64,000 nt of DNA from the NCBI GenBank assembly GCA_025056865.1, contig JANWVO010000039.1, forward strand, positions 109,263 through 173,262, read 5' to 3'. Position numbers and translations under genes: made by a program. The stretch is from Bryobacteraceae bacterium (lineage in GTDB: Bacteria; Acidobacteriota; Terriglobia; Bryobacterales; Bryobacteraceae). This document shows, piece by piece, positions 37,301 to 47,791 of the stretch (position 1 is its first letter; each line of letters begins with the position of its first letter). The notes below the pieces were generated by a model. The model was not told the DNA's origin. It saw only the letters and a program-made list of their open reading frames with translations, and did no database searches.

Positions 37301-38325
37301 CCGGCTATCTCCAGTACCTGCACAAAGCTTTCGCGCGCCAGGCGAACAAGCCGTACACGGTGAGCGAATTCAACCAGCCCTACCCGAACCGCCAGGCAGC
37401 CGAACTCGACCCGACTTTCGCTGCCTTTGCGGCCTTCCAGGACTGGGACGGCGTGATGCACTTCGCCTACTCGCACGGCCGCAACTGGGACCGCAACGCG
37501 CCCTCGGGCTTCGATCTCGACGGCGACTTCACCAAGCTCGCCGCCTTCGGCCAGGCCGCCTACATCTTCCGCAAGGGCCTGGTGCGGCCTGCCCCGCGCG
37601 AGCTGGTGGTGCCCCTGCCGCGCGCGCTGCGCGAGAAGGCCACGGCTGAGCGAATGCAGTTCCAGCTTGCGAGATTCTTCGAGAGCATCGGCGTGGATCC
37701 CAACACGGCGTTCACGCGGCGCGTGGCCGTGGATCCCACCGTGGAGGCATCCCCGCAGACCGTGAAGGAACAGCCGCCCTACCGCGCAGAGGACGGCGAC
37801 ATCACCTACGACCCGCTGCGCCAGCTCTTTCTGATCCACGCCGAACAGGCAGCGGGCGTATTCGGGTTCGTGCTCAGGGAGCCTGCCACCGCCGGGCCGA
37901 TGTCGGTGACGCTCGTGCCGGACGCGCGCGGCTTCGCCTCCATCCTGCTCACCGCGCTGGATGGCAAGCCGCTGGAGTCCTCGGCCCGCCTGCTGCTGAC
38001 GAATCCCGGATTCACGCTGGGCGAGAGCCAGCGGCTTGTCCGCTACCGGAAGGACCCGGCCTGGTTCACGCTGGCGCCGGCGGACAACGAAAAACCATCT
38101 TCGCCCTTTTCTGTTTCGGGACCGGTGAAGATGGAGCTGGTGGACGCCACGGTTGTTCTGAAATCGAAGGTGGCGGGGCTGACCGTTTATCCGCTGGACA
38201 GCAGCGGCCGGCGGCAGGCCGCCATCCCCGTAGAGAAGACGCCGCAGGGATACCGCTTCCGCCTGAACGCCGAAACGCCCTGGTACGAGATCACCACCAA
38301 CCGCCCCCTGCCCGGCGGCCTGTGA
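34321..38325 (+). CDS. Exported prolyl oligopeptidase (S9A) fused to a GH5-like glycosidase
   Basis: This is a 1334-residue single reading frame with signal peptide MRLLACLLLALPVAAQN. Residues 20-690 are a full prolyl oligopeptidase: propeller, then RGGSNGG with S545, TADHDDRVVPAHS with the acidic residue at 626-629, and H663 in AAGHGAG. Residues 695-1110 look like a clan-A (TIM-barrel) glycosidase: FWGVNLAFGGNFPEP, LVRLHHMD, VEINNES with acid/base E892, and TVSEFNQPYP with nucleophile E1016. A beta-rich C-terminus follows. The parts join directly at FLEAVLFPEPQPKMYRV. The glycan substrate is unknown. A TATCAT hexamer ends six bases before the ATG. Confidence 0.85.
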   Translation: MRLLACLLLALPVAAQNTPKPATEVFHGVAVTEDFRWLEDPDSPETRAWIREQNARTQAFLARVPQRPAIRALIEKLYQFDRYPTLGGYAAWYTRGARQFYVRQRGLENQPVLYVREGGKDRVLLDANTLSPDGTAAVNTFSISRDGRLLAYAVARAGSDWVTWRVRDVATGKDLSDTLEWSKFSGAEWDAKGEGFWYGRYPEAREGDRLRAVNENFMLCYHRIGTPQAEDQIVYRRPDQPRWSFTPHLTSDGRYLVLEIAAGTAVERQIHFIDLQSAERTPRPVISEFRFAYRFAGSRGSKIYLLTNDEAPRYRVIEVDLLAPERARWRTVVAEAEDTLRQARVAGNELVLNYMRHVSGLVKVVPLAGGPARTVPLPQNSSITLAEDSSTIFSVTNFTTPETLYRCEAEGCRPLFPQKLPFDPAKYETRQEFAASRDGTRVPVYITLRKGLPLDGSHPAILYGYGGFNISVTPSFSAATMAWLERGGVYASANLRGGGEYGEPWHRAGMKQNKQNVFDDFIAVAEHLIARGYTNSRKLAIRGGSNGGLLVGAVLNQRPELFAAAVPAVGVMDMLRFDRFTIGHAWTSEYGSPSNPEEFRVLYSYSPLHNIRPGTAYPATLVLTADHDDRVVPAHSFKYAATLQNAQGGEAPVLIRIETAAGHGAGKPTSKIIDEAADVLAFLEAVLFPEPQPKMYRVHIDQDRLAGAPDFSFLNRPLTSEDRIRVRDGHFVDARGRRVKFWGVNLAFGGNFPEPADAVRIARRLRRLGVNLVRLHHMDTSPDADPGNARSLLTTGPYPTLNPVSVQRLRTLLDALREEGIYVNLNLHVGYTFRPGIDTVPDPGYPIPAMSKPVHILNERMVELQCEYARKVIEALRLKDDPVLAMVEINNESSLLYSWQTGALKKYWPEATLEEVIARDKAYLDRIAAAVREALGAPVPITGTQIEFGGPFLFDTHASLDYIDEHFYIDHYNFPNRPWDQTDWRIRDSSGAGSGYLQYLHKAFARQANKPYTVSEFNQPYPNRQAAELDPTFAAFAAFQDWDGVMHFAYSHGRNWDRNAPSGFDLDGDFTKLAAFGQAAYIFRKGLVRPAPRELVVPLPRALREKATAERMQFQLARFFESIGVDPNTAFTRRVAVDPTVEASPQTVKEQPPYRAEDGDITYDPLRQLFLIHAEQAAGVFGFVLREPATAGPMSVTLVPDARGFASILLTALDGKPLESSARLLLTNPGFTLGESQRLVRYRKDPAWFTLAPADNEKPSSPFSVSGPVKMELVDATVVLKSKVAGLTVYPLDSSGRRQAAIPVEKTPQGYRFRLNAETPWYEITTNRPLPGGL

Positions 38326-38373
38326 GGATCGCGCAGCCGCAGGACGCTGCGCTTTGTATAGAATGGCAGGGCC

Positions 38374-39705
38374 ATGGTCGAGGGCCCTGCGCTGCTCGTG
38401 CTCACGCTCGGCGCCGTGGTCCTGCTGCTGTTGCTCATTCTCGTCTTCAAGCTCCACGCGTTCCTCTCGCTCCTGCTCGTCAGCATGGCCCTCGGCCTTG
38501 GCTCGGGGATGGCGCCTTCGCGGGTGCTGAAGTCCATTCAGGCCGGCTTCGGCGACGCCCTGGGCTTCATCGCCGTAGTGGTCGCGCTGGGCTCGGTCAT
38601 TGGCCGCCTGCTGGAGCACTCCGGGGGAGGCCGGGCGCTGGCGCAATGGCTGCTGGAAAAGACAGGCGAGCGCCACGCCGTATGGGCCGTGTTCTTCGCG
38701 GCATTTCTCATCGGCCTGCCCATCTTTTTCGAGGTCGGCTTCATCATCCTGGTGCCGTTCGTCTACAGCCTGGCGCGGCAGTCCGGAAAGAGCCTGCTCT
38801 ACTTCGGCCTCCCTGTGGCGGCCGCCCTCACCGTGACGCACGCCATGGTTCCGCCGCACCCCGCTCCGGCCGCTGCCGCGCAACTGCTGGGAGCCGACAT
38901 GGGCAAGGCGATTCTTTATGGCGTGGCCCTGTCGATCCCGATGGCGCTGATCGGCGGCATGGGCTATGGCGTCTGGATCGCGCGCCGGATATTCGTTCCA
39001 GTGCCTGAGGCCGCGGCGGTGGGCCCGCAGCCGGAGGGCGGCCGCGCGCCGCATCCGCTGCTGGTGGCGCTGCTGCTGGTGCTGCCAGTGCTGCTGATCT
39101 TCGCGGCCAGCATCGCCGAATCCGCGCGGCCGCCGGCGCTGGCGGCCTGGCAGTTCTTTGGGCATCCCTTCACGGCGCTGATGCTGGCCGCGCTTGGCGC
39201 CATCTTCCTCTTCGGGCTGCGGCGCGGACTGAACCGCGATGCCGTGCAGAGACTCGCGGAAGAAGCGCTGAAGCCGCTGGGCAGCCTGCTGGCGATCATC
39301 GGCGGCGGCGGCGCGTTCAAGCAGATCATCGTCGACAGCGGCGCCGGAACCTATGCAGGCCGCCTGCTGGCAGACAGCGCCATCTCGCCGCTGCTGGTGG
39401 CTTACCTCGTCGCCTTTGCGCTGCGCGTCGCGCAGGGTTCGGCCACGGTGGCCATCATCACCGCCGGAGGCATCGTGGCGCCGCTTGTGCGCGGACTGAA
39501 CGGCTACTCGCCGGAGATCCTCCTTCTCGCCCTGTGCGCCGGCGGAACCGCGCTCTCTCACGTGAATGACGCCGGCTTCTGGCTGGTCAACCAGTGCCTT
39601 GGATTGAGCGTGGCGGACACGCTGCGCACGTGGACGGTGATGAAGGTGATCACCTCTGCCGTTGGCATCCTGTGCGTGTTTGCCGCGCACTGGATGCTCG
39701 GTTAG
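38374..39705 (+). CDS. GntP-family gluconate/sugar-acid:H+ symporter
   Basis: The 443-residue membrane protein has about twelve hydrophobic segments and the GntP pattern: FGDALGFIAVVVALGSVIGRLLEHSGG, FFEVGFIILVPFVYSLARQ, HAMVPPHPAPAAAA and LSHVNDAGFWLVNQ. Members import gluconate, idonate or fructuronate-type acids, which fits the sugar-acid dehydratase and galT nearby. A TATAGAAT element ends nine bases before the ATG and there is no clear ribosome binding site. Confidence 0.92.
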   Translation: MVEGPALLVLTLGAVVLLLLLILVFKLHAFLSLLLVSMALGLGSGMAPSRVLKSIQAGFGDALGFIAVVVALGSVIGRLLEHSGGGRALAQWLLEKTGERHAVWAVFFAAFLIGLPIFFEVGFIILVPFVYSLARQSGKSLLYFGLPVAAALTVTHAMVPPHPAPAAAAQLLGADMGKAILYGVALSIPMALIGGMGYGVWIARRIFVPVPEAAAVGPQPEGGRAPHPLLVALLLVLPVLLIFAASIAESARPPALAAWQFFGHPFTALMLAALGAIFLFGLRRGLNRDAVQRLAEEALKPLGSLLAIIGGGGAFKQIIVDSGAGTYAGRLLADSAISPLLVAYLVAFALRVAQGSATVAIITAGGIVAPLVRGLNGYSPEILLLALCAGGTALSHVNDAGFWLVNQCLGLSVADTLRTWTVMKVITSAVGILCVFAAHWMLG

Positions 39706-39727
39706 ACTGGGCGGGGTTGGAGCTTCC

Positions 39728-41515
<1,788 letters not shown>

Positions 41516-41551
41516 TGCCGCGGCGCGCGGCGCGATAGAATGGCGCGCGTC

Positions 41552-42337
41552 ATGCGAAGACGCTCTTTTCTGGCCGGCAGCGCCGGCCTGCCTGCTGCTG
41601 CCATGATGCAATCCTCCTCGCAGAACACGAGTCCTGCCATCGTCGAGCTCCGCTACTTCCGGCTCCGCAACACGCTGGACAACCAGCGGGGGAGGCTGAG
41701 CGAACATCTGGGCAAGTCGGTGATTCCCGCACTTCAAAGAGCGGGCGCCGGCCCGGTGGGGCTGTTCTCCAGCACCATTGCGCCAGACTCGCCTTTCCTG
41801 CTGCTCGTCGTCCAGCATGCGTCGCTGGCTGCTTTCGAGCAGTGCTGGCAGAAACTGGCCGCCGACGCAGGTCTCCGGCAGGCCACGGAAGCCCTGTACA
41901 AACAGGTGGCCCTGCCGTATCAGCGCATGGACGTGCACCTGCTGCGTGGCTTCCGCAAGTTCCCCGCCATCGAGACGCCGCCATCCGAGGCCGGCCGCGC
42001 GCCGCGCATCTTCGAGCTGCGTACGTACGAGTCGAACACGCCGGAGTCGCTGGCGAAGAAGATCGGCATGTTCGAGGACGGGGAAATCGACCTCTTCCGC
42101 AGGTTCGGCCTGCTGCCGGTTTTCTTCGGGGAAATGATTGCCGGCGCCAAGATGCCGAATCTCACCTACTTGGTGGCTTTCGACAACCTGGCCGCGCGCG
42201 AGGCCAACTGGCGCGCCTTCGCCACCAGCCCGGAGTGGAAAAAGATGGCTGCCACGCCGGGCCTCAGCGACGGCGAGGTCGTGTCGAACATCACCAGCGT
42301 GATCCTTTCCCCGGCCGCGGGTTCGATGATCCGATGA
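41552..42337 (+). CDS. NIPSNAP-domain protein with Tat signal
   Basis: The 261-residue protein begins MRRRSFLAGSAGLPAAA, a Tat-type signal. Two ferredoxin-like NIPSNAP repeats follow (VELRYFRLRNTLDNQRGRLSEHL and IFELRTYESNTPESLAKKIGMFEDGEIDLFRRFG), the second closing with TYLVAFDNLAAREANWRAFATSPEWKKM. The biochemical role of NIPSNAP proteins is unknown. TAGAAT ends ten bases before the ATG. Its stop overlaps the sialidase start as ATGA. Confidence 0.85.
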   Translation: MRRRSFLAGSAGLPAAAMMQSSSQNTSPAIVELRYFRLRNTLDNQRGRLSEHLGKSVIPALQRAGAGPVGLFSSTIAPDSPFLLLVVQHASLAAFEQCWQKLAADAGLRQATEALYKQVALPYQRMDVHLLRGFRKFPAIETPPSEAGRAPRIFELRTYESNTPESLAKKIGMFEDGEIDLFRRFGLLPVFFGEMIAGAKMPNLTYLVAFDNLAAREANWRAFATSPEWKKMAATPGLSDGEVVSNITSVILSPAAGSMIR

Positions 42338-43461
42338 GGGCGTGGCGCACGGCGGTTATGGCTGTGGCAGCCGCGATGGCGGCATGGCCGCAGCCGCCGC
42401 GCGGCTACTCCATCCCGCTGGTCGACCTCGCGGATGAGACGCAGCGGCAGGTGACCGTCGACCGCGAGCCGGGGCAATACCTCGGCCATCCCACCACCGT
42501 GCTGCTGGAGGACGGCCGCACGGTGCTGGCCGTCTACCCGAAGGGCCATGGCCGCGGGGCCATCGTGCTGAAGCGGTCCCGCGATGGCGGGCGCACCTGG
42601 TCCGGGCGGCTGCCGGTGCCGGACAACTGGGCCACTTCGCAGGAGACGCCCACCATCCACCGCGTCGTCGATGCGCGGGGCGTCCGGCGCCTCATTCTGT
42701 TCTCGGGCCTGTATCCCATCCGCATGTCCGTCTCCGAAAACGACGGCGCCACGTGGACTCCTCTCGCCCCCATCGGCAACTTCGGCGGCATCGTCGCCAT
42801 GGCCAGCGTCGAGCGGCTCCGCGATGGCCGCTACATGGCGCTCTTCCATGACGACGGACGCTTCCTGCGCGGCAGCGGCAGAGCGGACCGCTTCGTCGTC
42901 TACAAGACCCTTTCGCGCGACGGCGGCCTCACCTGGAGCGAACCCGTGGCGATCATCTCGCATCCGCAGGCCCATCTGTGCGAGCCTGGCCTGGTGCGCT
43001 CGCCGGATGGCCGGCGCATCGCCGTTCTGCTGCGCGAGAACAGCCGGAAGTTCAATTCGTTCGTCTCCTTCTCGGACGACGAGGGGGAAACCTGGTCCGA
43101 GCCGCGCGAACTGCCCGGCGCGCTCACCGGCGACCGGCACACCGCGGTCCGTGCGCGCGACGGGCGGCTTTTCATCTCTTTCCGCGACACGGCGCTCGAA
43201 AGCCCCACGCGCGGCGACTGGGTGGCCTGGGTGGGCCGCTTCGAGGACATCGCCACGGGCCGCGAAGGGCAGTACCGGGTGCGCCTCATGAAGAACCACA
43301 AGGATCTCGACTGCTGCTATCCCGGCGTCGTGCGGCTCCCGGATGACACGATCGTCACGACAACTTACGGCCACTGGACGCCCGGCGAGCCGCCCTACAT
43401 CGTCAGCGTGCGGCTGCGGCTCTCTGAACTGGACCGCAGGGCGCGCAGCCTCCGGAAGTGA
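42334..43461 (+). CDS. Exported sialidase/BNR-repeat glycosidase
   Basis: The 375-residue protein has a signal peptide (AWRTAVMAVAAAMAAWPQ) and a six-bladed propeller with at least four Asp boxes: SRDGGRTW, SENDGATW, SRDGGLTW and SDDEGETW. It resembles exo-alpha-sialidase-like proteins common in polymer-degrading soil bacteria. An Arg triad typical of true sialidases cannot be proved by eye, so another glycosidic substrate is possible. Translation is coupled to the NIPSNAP gene. Confidence 0.8.
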   Translation: MRAWRTAVMAVAAAMAAWPQPPRGYSIPLVDLADETQRQVTVDREPGQYLGHPTTVLLEDGRTVLAVYPKGHGRGAIVLKRSRDGGRTWSGRLPVPDNWATSQETPTIHRVVDARGVRRLILFSGLYPIRMSVSENDGATWTPLAPIGNFGGIVAMASVERLRDGRYMALFHDDGRFLRGSGRADRFVVYKTLSRDGGLTWSEPVAIISHPQAHLCEPGLVRSPDGRRIAVLLRENSRKFNSFVSFSDDEGETWSEPRELPGALTGDRHTAVRARDGRLFISFRDTALESPTRGDWVAWVGRFEDIATGREGQYRVRLMKNHKDLDCCYPGVVRLPDDTIVTTTYGHWTPGEPPYIVSVRLRLSELDRRARSLRK

Positions 43462-43522
43462 GCCGCGCGCAGGAGTAGAATCGCATCGTCCGCCCTGCCG
43501 CGGAACACCTGCGAGGGTCATC

Positions 43523-45487
43523 ATGCAAGGACTTGCCATCTTCTCCTTTCTGACACCTGCTCTCGTCATCGCGCTTGCGCTTCCCGCAGGCGCGCAGCAG
43601 AGCTACGCCGTGCGCTCGCCCGGCGGGCGCGTCGAGGTCCGCATCCGCGCCGGCGAGCGTCTTTCTTATGACGTGCTCGTGCGCGGGCGCGCGGTGATCG
43701 AGAACGCCACCGCCTCCATCGTCATCGACGGGAAGCGCCTGGGGGCGCCGTTTCCGGTGCGCGCCGCGAAAGAGCGGTCGCAGGACGCAGTGCTCGAGCC
43801 GCAGGTCAGGCAGAAATTCGCGCGCATCCGCGAACGCTACAACGAGCTCCGCCTGGAATCCGCAGGCGGCCTTGCGGCGACCTTCCGCGCCTATGACGAA
43901 GGCGCCGCCTACCGGCTGGAGACATCGCTGCCGGGCCAAAGCGTGAAAGTGGAGCAGGAAGAGGCGGTCTTCCGGTTCCCCGCGGATTTCCCTGTCTACT
44001 ACCCGGCGGAGGAGAGCTTCTTTTCGCACAACGAGCGCAGCTACGCGCCCCGCCGGCTGAGCGAGCTGAAGCCGGGCACGCTGGCTACGCTGCCGGCTGT
44101 GGTGGATGCCGGCGGCGTGAAAGCGGCCATCGCCGAAGCCGACATCGAGGACTACCCAGGGCTCTGGCTGCGCGCCACCGGCTCGAACGCGCTGGAGGCG
44201 GCCTTCCCGCCCTATCCGTTGAAGGAGGCGCTCCAGAAGGACCGCGACTTCCGCGTGGTCGAGGCCGCCCCCTATATTGCCGAAACGGCAGGATCGCGCG
44301 CCTATCCGTGGCGCGCCGTGGCCATTGCGGAAAAAGACGGCGAGCTGATCACCAATCCGCTTGTGTGGCTGTTGCAGAAGCCCTCGCAGATTGCGGACGC
44401 CTCATGGATCCGCCCGGGCAAGGTCGCCTGGGACTGGTGGAACGCTCTCAACGTTTACGGCGTGGATTTCCGCTCCGGCGTCAACACGGCGACCTACAAA
44501 TACTTCATCGATTTTGCCGCGAAATACGGACTCGAATACATCATCCTCGACGAAGGCTGGTACAAGCTCGGCAATGTGCTCGATGTCGTGCCAGAGGTCA
44601 ACATGGAGGAGATCACCGCCTACGCCCGGCAGAAAAACGTGGGCGTGATCCTGTGGGTCGTGTGGAAAACGCTGGCCGACCAGATGCAGGCCGCACTCGA
44701 CCAGTATGCGAAGTGGGGCGTCAAGGGCATCAAGGTGGACTTCATGCAGCGCGACGACCAGAAGCTCGTCCGCTTCTACCACGAGCTGGCGCGCGAGGCG
44801 GCGAAGCGGAAGATGCTGGTCGACTACCACGGCGCGCAGCGTCCGGCGATGATGACGCGCACCTGGCCGAACATCATCAGCGTGGAAGGGGTGAGAGGGC
44901 TGGAGTGGAGCAAGTGGAGCCGCGAAATCGAGCCGCCGCACACGGTGCTGCTGCCTTTCACCCGGATGCTGCTGGGGCCGATGGACTTCACGCCCGGCGC
45001 CATGCGCAACGCCGCGCGCGGCAACTTCGCGCCGATCTTCCAGACGCCGATGTCGAGCGGCACCCGGTGCCATCAGCTCGCGATGTACGTCCTTTACGAA
45101 AGCCCGCTCCAGATGCTTTCCGACAGCCCCTCGAACTATCTCCGCGAGCCGGAAATCATGGAGTTCCTCGCGCCGGTTCCGAGCGTGTGGGACGATACCG
45201 TGGTGCTGGACGCGAAGATGGGCGAGTTTGCCGCCGTGGCACGCCGCAACGGCAGGGACTGGTATGTGGGCGCAATGACGGACTGGAACGGGCGCGAGCT
45301 GGAGCTCCGCCTTGATTTCCTCCCGCAGGGCCAGTTCACGATGACTTCCTACGAAGACGGCGTGAACGCCCACCGTGTCGGCAGCGACTACCGCATGAAG
45401 AAGTCGCGGGTGAACCGCCAGACCGTGCTGAAAATCCAGCTCGCCCCGGGTGGCGGCTGGGCGGCGCGGATCGTGCCGGCGCGTTGA
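43523..45487 (+). CDS. Exported GH97 alpha-glycosidase, retaining-type motif
   Basis: The 654-residue protein has a signal peptide (IFSFLTPALVIALALPAGAQQ), the N-terminal beta-supersandwich, a TIM barrel with YIILDEGWYKLG, GVKGIKVDFMQRDDQ and SVEGVRGLEWSKW, and a C-terminal beta domain. D406 in KVDF sits where retaining GH97 alpha-galactosidases have their nucleophile, whereas inverting SusB-like enzymes have Gly there. E455 or E461 is the likely acid/base. The position match is from memory of the motif. GAGG lies seven bases before the ATG, and a TAGAAT is at 43476-43481. Confidence 0.88.
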   Translation: MQGLAIFSFLTPALVIALALPAGAQQSYAVRSPGGRVEVRIRAGERLSYDVLVRGRAVIENATASIVIDGKRLGAPFPVRAAKERSQDAVLEPQVRQKFARIRERYNELRLESAGGLAATFRAYDEGAAYRLETSLPGQSVKVEQEEAVFRFPADFPVYYPAEESFFSHNERSYAPRRLSELKPGTLATLPAVVDAGGVKAAIAEADIEDYPGLWLRATGSNALEAAFPPYPLKEALQKDRDFRVVEAAPYIAETAGSRAYPWRAVAIAEKDGELITNPLVWLLQKPSQIADASWIRPGKVAWDWWNALNVYGVDFRSGVNTATYKYFIDFAAKYGLEYIILDEGWYKLGNVLDVVPEVNMEEITAYARQKNVGVILWVVWKTLADQMQAALDQYAKWGVKGIKVDFMQRDDQKLVRFYHELAREAAKRKMLVDYHGAQRPAMMTRTWPNIISVEGVRGLEWSKWSREIEPPHTVLLPFTRMLLGPMDFTPGAMRNAARGNFAPIFQTPMSSGTRCHQLAMYVLYESPLQMLSDSPSNYLREPEIMEFLAPVPSVWDDTVVLDAKMGEFAAVARRNGRDWYVGAMTDWNGRELELRLDFLPQGQFTMTSYEDGVNAHRVGSDYRMKKSRVNRQTVLKIQLAPGGGWAARIVPAR

Positions 45488-45523
45488 TGCGGGCCGCAGG
45501 CGCCTCTCCGCTATCCTGCGGGT

Positions 45524-46723
45524 ATGGCAGAGGAAAGCCGCGCGGAATCCGGCACGGGCGCAGGCAGCCGCCCGGCGCTGCGTTTCGTCGTACTGCTGGG
45601 ACTGGTCAGCCTGTTTGCCGACATGACCTACGAGGGCGCGCGCAGCATAGCCGGGCCCTTCCTGGCTACGCTGGGGGCGACCGGCGCCGCCGTCGGCCTT
45701 GTGGCAGGATTCGGCGAGTTCGCCGGCTACGCGTTGCGCCTGGTAGCGGGGCTGATCACGGACCGCACGCGCCGTTATTGGACGCTGACGATTCTCGGCT
45801 ACTGCATCAACCTGCTTGCCGTGCCTGCCCTGGCGCTGGCCGGGCGTTGGGAGGTGGCAGCGCTGCTTCTGATGGCCGAGCGAGTGGGCAAGGCGCTGCG
45901 CAATCCTCCGCGGGACGCCATGCTGTCCTTCGCTACGCGGCAGATCGGAGCGGGCTGGGCCTTCGGGCTGCATGAAGCGATGGATCAGATTGGCGCCATC
46001 CTCGGCCCCCTGCTGGTGGCGGCGGTGCTCCACTGGAGGGGCGGATACCGGGAGAGCTTCGCGCTGCTGCTGGCTCCTGCGCTGCTGGCTCTCGCGGTCC
46101 TGGCGGTGGCGCGGGCCGGGTTTCCGCGTCCGCAGGAGCTGGAGCCGCGCTTCAGCCCGCTGGTTGCGGAAGGCCAGCCGCGCCCCTACTGGATGCTGGT
46201 GGCTGGCGCTGCTCTGTGCGCTGCGGGCTTTGCCGACTTCCCGCTGATCGCCTTCCATGCGGAGAAGGCCCGCCTGCTCAGCGATGCCGCCATCCCCGTT
46301 CTGTACGCGGCGGCGATGGGCGTGGATGCGCTGGCCGCGCTGCTGCTCGGGCGCGTTTTCGACAGGCTGGGACCGGCGGCTGTGACGGCGGCGCCGCTGG
46401 CCGCGCTGCTGTCGGCGCCGCTTGCGTTTCTGGGCGGCCCGGGGGGTGTCTGGGCGGGCATGATCCTGTGGGGCGTGTCCATGGGAGCGCAGGAGTCCGT
46501 GCTGCGCGCCGCTGTCGCGCGGCTGAGCGCCCCGGAACGCCGGGGCACTGCCTACGGCATCTTCCACGCCGTTTTCGGAACCGCGTGGTTTGCCGGCAGC
46601 GCGGCCCTCGGGATTCTGTACGACCTCTCCATTCCAGCGCTGGCGTTGGCCGCGGCCGCGTTGCAGGCCGCTTCTGCCGTGGTTCTTCTGCTGGCCGGAG
46701 CAGACGCGAAGCGGGCCGCCTGA
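45524..46723 (+). CDS. MFS transporter
   Basis: The 399-residue protein has about twelve membrane segments and the major-facilitator loop pattern (GFGEFAGYALRLVAGLITDRTRRYW between helices 2 and 3, LGRVFDRLG in the second half). The N-terminus RFVVLLGLVSLFADMTYEGARSIAGPFLATLGATG is typical of a subfamily often annotated as drug or sugar exporters. The substrate is unknown. It follows the secreted glycosidases, so a role in uptake of their products is possible. TATCCT ends six bases before the ATG. Confidence 0.85.
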   Translation: MAEESRAESGTGAGSRPALRFVVLLGLVSLFADMTYEGARSIAGPFLATLGATGAAVGLVAGFGEFAGYALRLVAGLITDRTRRYWTLTILGYCINLLAVPALALAGRWEVAALLLMAERVGKALRNPPRDAMLSFATRQIGAGWAFGLHEAMDQIGAILGPLLVAAVLHWRGGYRESFALLLAPALLALAVLAVARAGFPRPQELEPRFSPLVAEGQPRPYWMLVAGAALCAAGFADFPLIAFHAEKARLLSDAAIPVLYAAAMGVDALAALLLGRVFDRLGPAAVTAAPLAALLSAPLAFLGGPGGVWAGMILWGVSMGAQESVLRAAVARLSAPERRGTAYGIFHAVFGTAWFAGSAALGILYDLSIPALALAAAALQAASAVVLLLAGADAKRAA

Positions 46724-46807
46724 GCGGGCCTGCCGCCGCGCCATGGTAGGGCGGCGCGCCCGGTCGCCGGCCGCGCGGCGGGCCCGTCTTCCCGCGGGCC
46801 GGCCGTA

Positions 46808-47791
46808 TCAGTCCTTCGGGGCGTAGTAGCCCTTTCGCACCTGCACCCGGTAGTCGCGGTTCTTCGTCCTCACCTCGATCCGCCGGAAGCTGCCGTCGCG
46901 CGCCTGGTTGGTGGGGGCGTAGCCGATCGAGTACTGGCTGCGCAGCTCGGTCTGGATGGTATCGTAGATGTCGTCCAGGGACTCGCGGCGGCTCACGCGG
47001 AACACGCGCCCGCCGGTCTCGTCGGCCATGCGACGCATGGCGCCTTCGCCGGAAACGCCTCCGTACTGCCAGGACGTATACCGCGGATCCTCGAACAGGA
47101 TCACGTAGACAATCGCGTCGGCGCGCTGCGCCTCTTCGATGGCCTGCTCCAGCTTGAGCCGGCTGCCGACATCGACTCCGTCGGTAATGACAATCAGCGC
47201 CTTGCGGCCCACTTCGTGCCGGAGCTTCTCGCGGGAGGCCAGCCAGACGGCGTCATAGAGCACGGTGCCCCGCGGCCCGCCCGGCAATGGTACCGGCGAG
47301 CCGGTCGGCGACATGCCGCTGACGCCCGCATTCAGCCGCAAACGGTCCAGCGCCTTCGCCAAAAGCACGGGCGAGTTGGTGAAGTCCTGCAACAGCTCGG
47401 CGTCCACGCCAAAGCTGATCAGGAACGCCATGTCCTTGTCCCGCAGCACGCGCTCCAGAAACCGGGCTGAAGCGCGCCGCTCCAACTCGATCAGCGCCTC
47501 CTGGCTCCGGCTGACGTCGACCAGCAACCCCAGCGTCAGAGGCTGATCCGTCTCCCGGGAGAAAAAGCGGATCTCCTGCGGCTTGCCGTCTTCGTAGACG
47601 GTGAAGTCGTCCTTGCCAAGCGTGGAAACGTAGGCGCCTTTCCGGTCGCGGACGCTGAAAAACAGATTCACCAGGTTGACTTCCACCCGGATCACCGGCT
47701 CTTCCGGCGGCGTGGGCGGGGGCTGCCGGGGCGGCTGCTGGGCCAACGCGGGAATCACGGCGAGCGCGGCCAACAAAAGGGCGAAGATCAT
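46808..47791 (-). CDS. Exported VWFA-related acidobacterial protein, short form
   Basis: The 327-residue protein has a signal peptide (IFALLLAALAVIPALAQQ) and one VWFA-related domain: RVEVNLVNLFFSVRDRKGAYVSTLGKDDFTVYEDGKPQEI, LGLLVDVSRSQEALIEL, KALIVITDGVDVGSRL and the end YSIGYAPTNQARDGSFRRIEVRTK. The DVSRS stretch is a degenerate MIDAS site (DxSxS kept). It probably mediates protein contacts in the periplasm or at the surface. It is convergent with the MFS gene and divergent from the redox cluster. Confidence 0.88.
   Translation of the reverse strand: MIFALLLAALAVIPALAQQPPRQPPPTPPEEPVIRVEVNLVNLFFSVRDRKGAYVSTLGKDDFTVYEDGKPQEIRFFSRETDQPLTLGLLVDVSRSQEALIELERRASARFLERVLRDKDMAFLISFGVDAELLQDFTNSPVLLAKALDRLRLNAGVSGMSPTGSPVPLPGGPRGTVLYDAVWLASREKLRHEVGRKALIVITDGVDVGSRLKLEQAIEEAQRADAIVYVILFEDPRYTSWQYGGVSGEGAMRRMADETGGRVFRVSRRESLDDIYDTIQTELRSQYSIGYAPTNQARDGSFRRIEVRTKNRDYRVQVRKGYYAPKD

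Noticed and set aside
44402..46744. A 780-codon minus-strand frame
   Set aside because: It is opposite GH97 and the MFS transporter and is made of Arg, Gln and His-rich low-complexity sequence.
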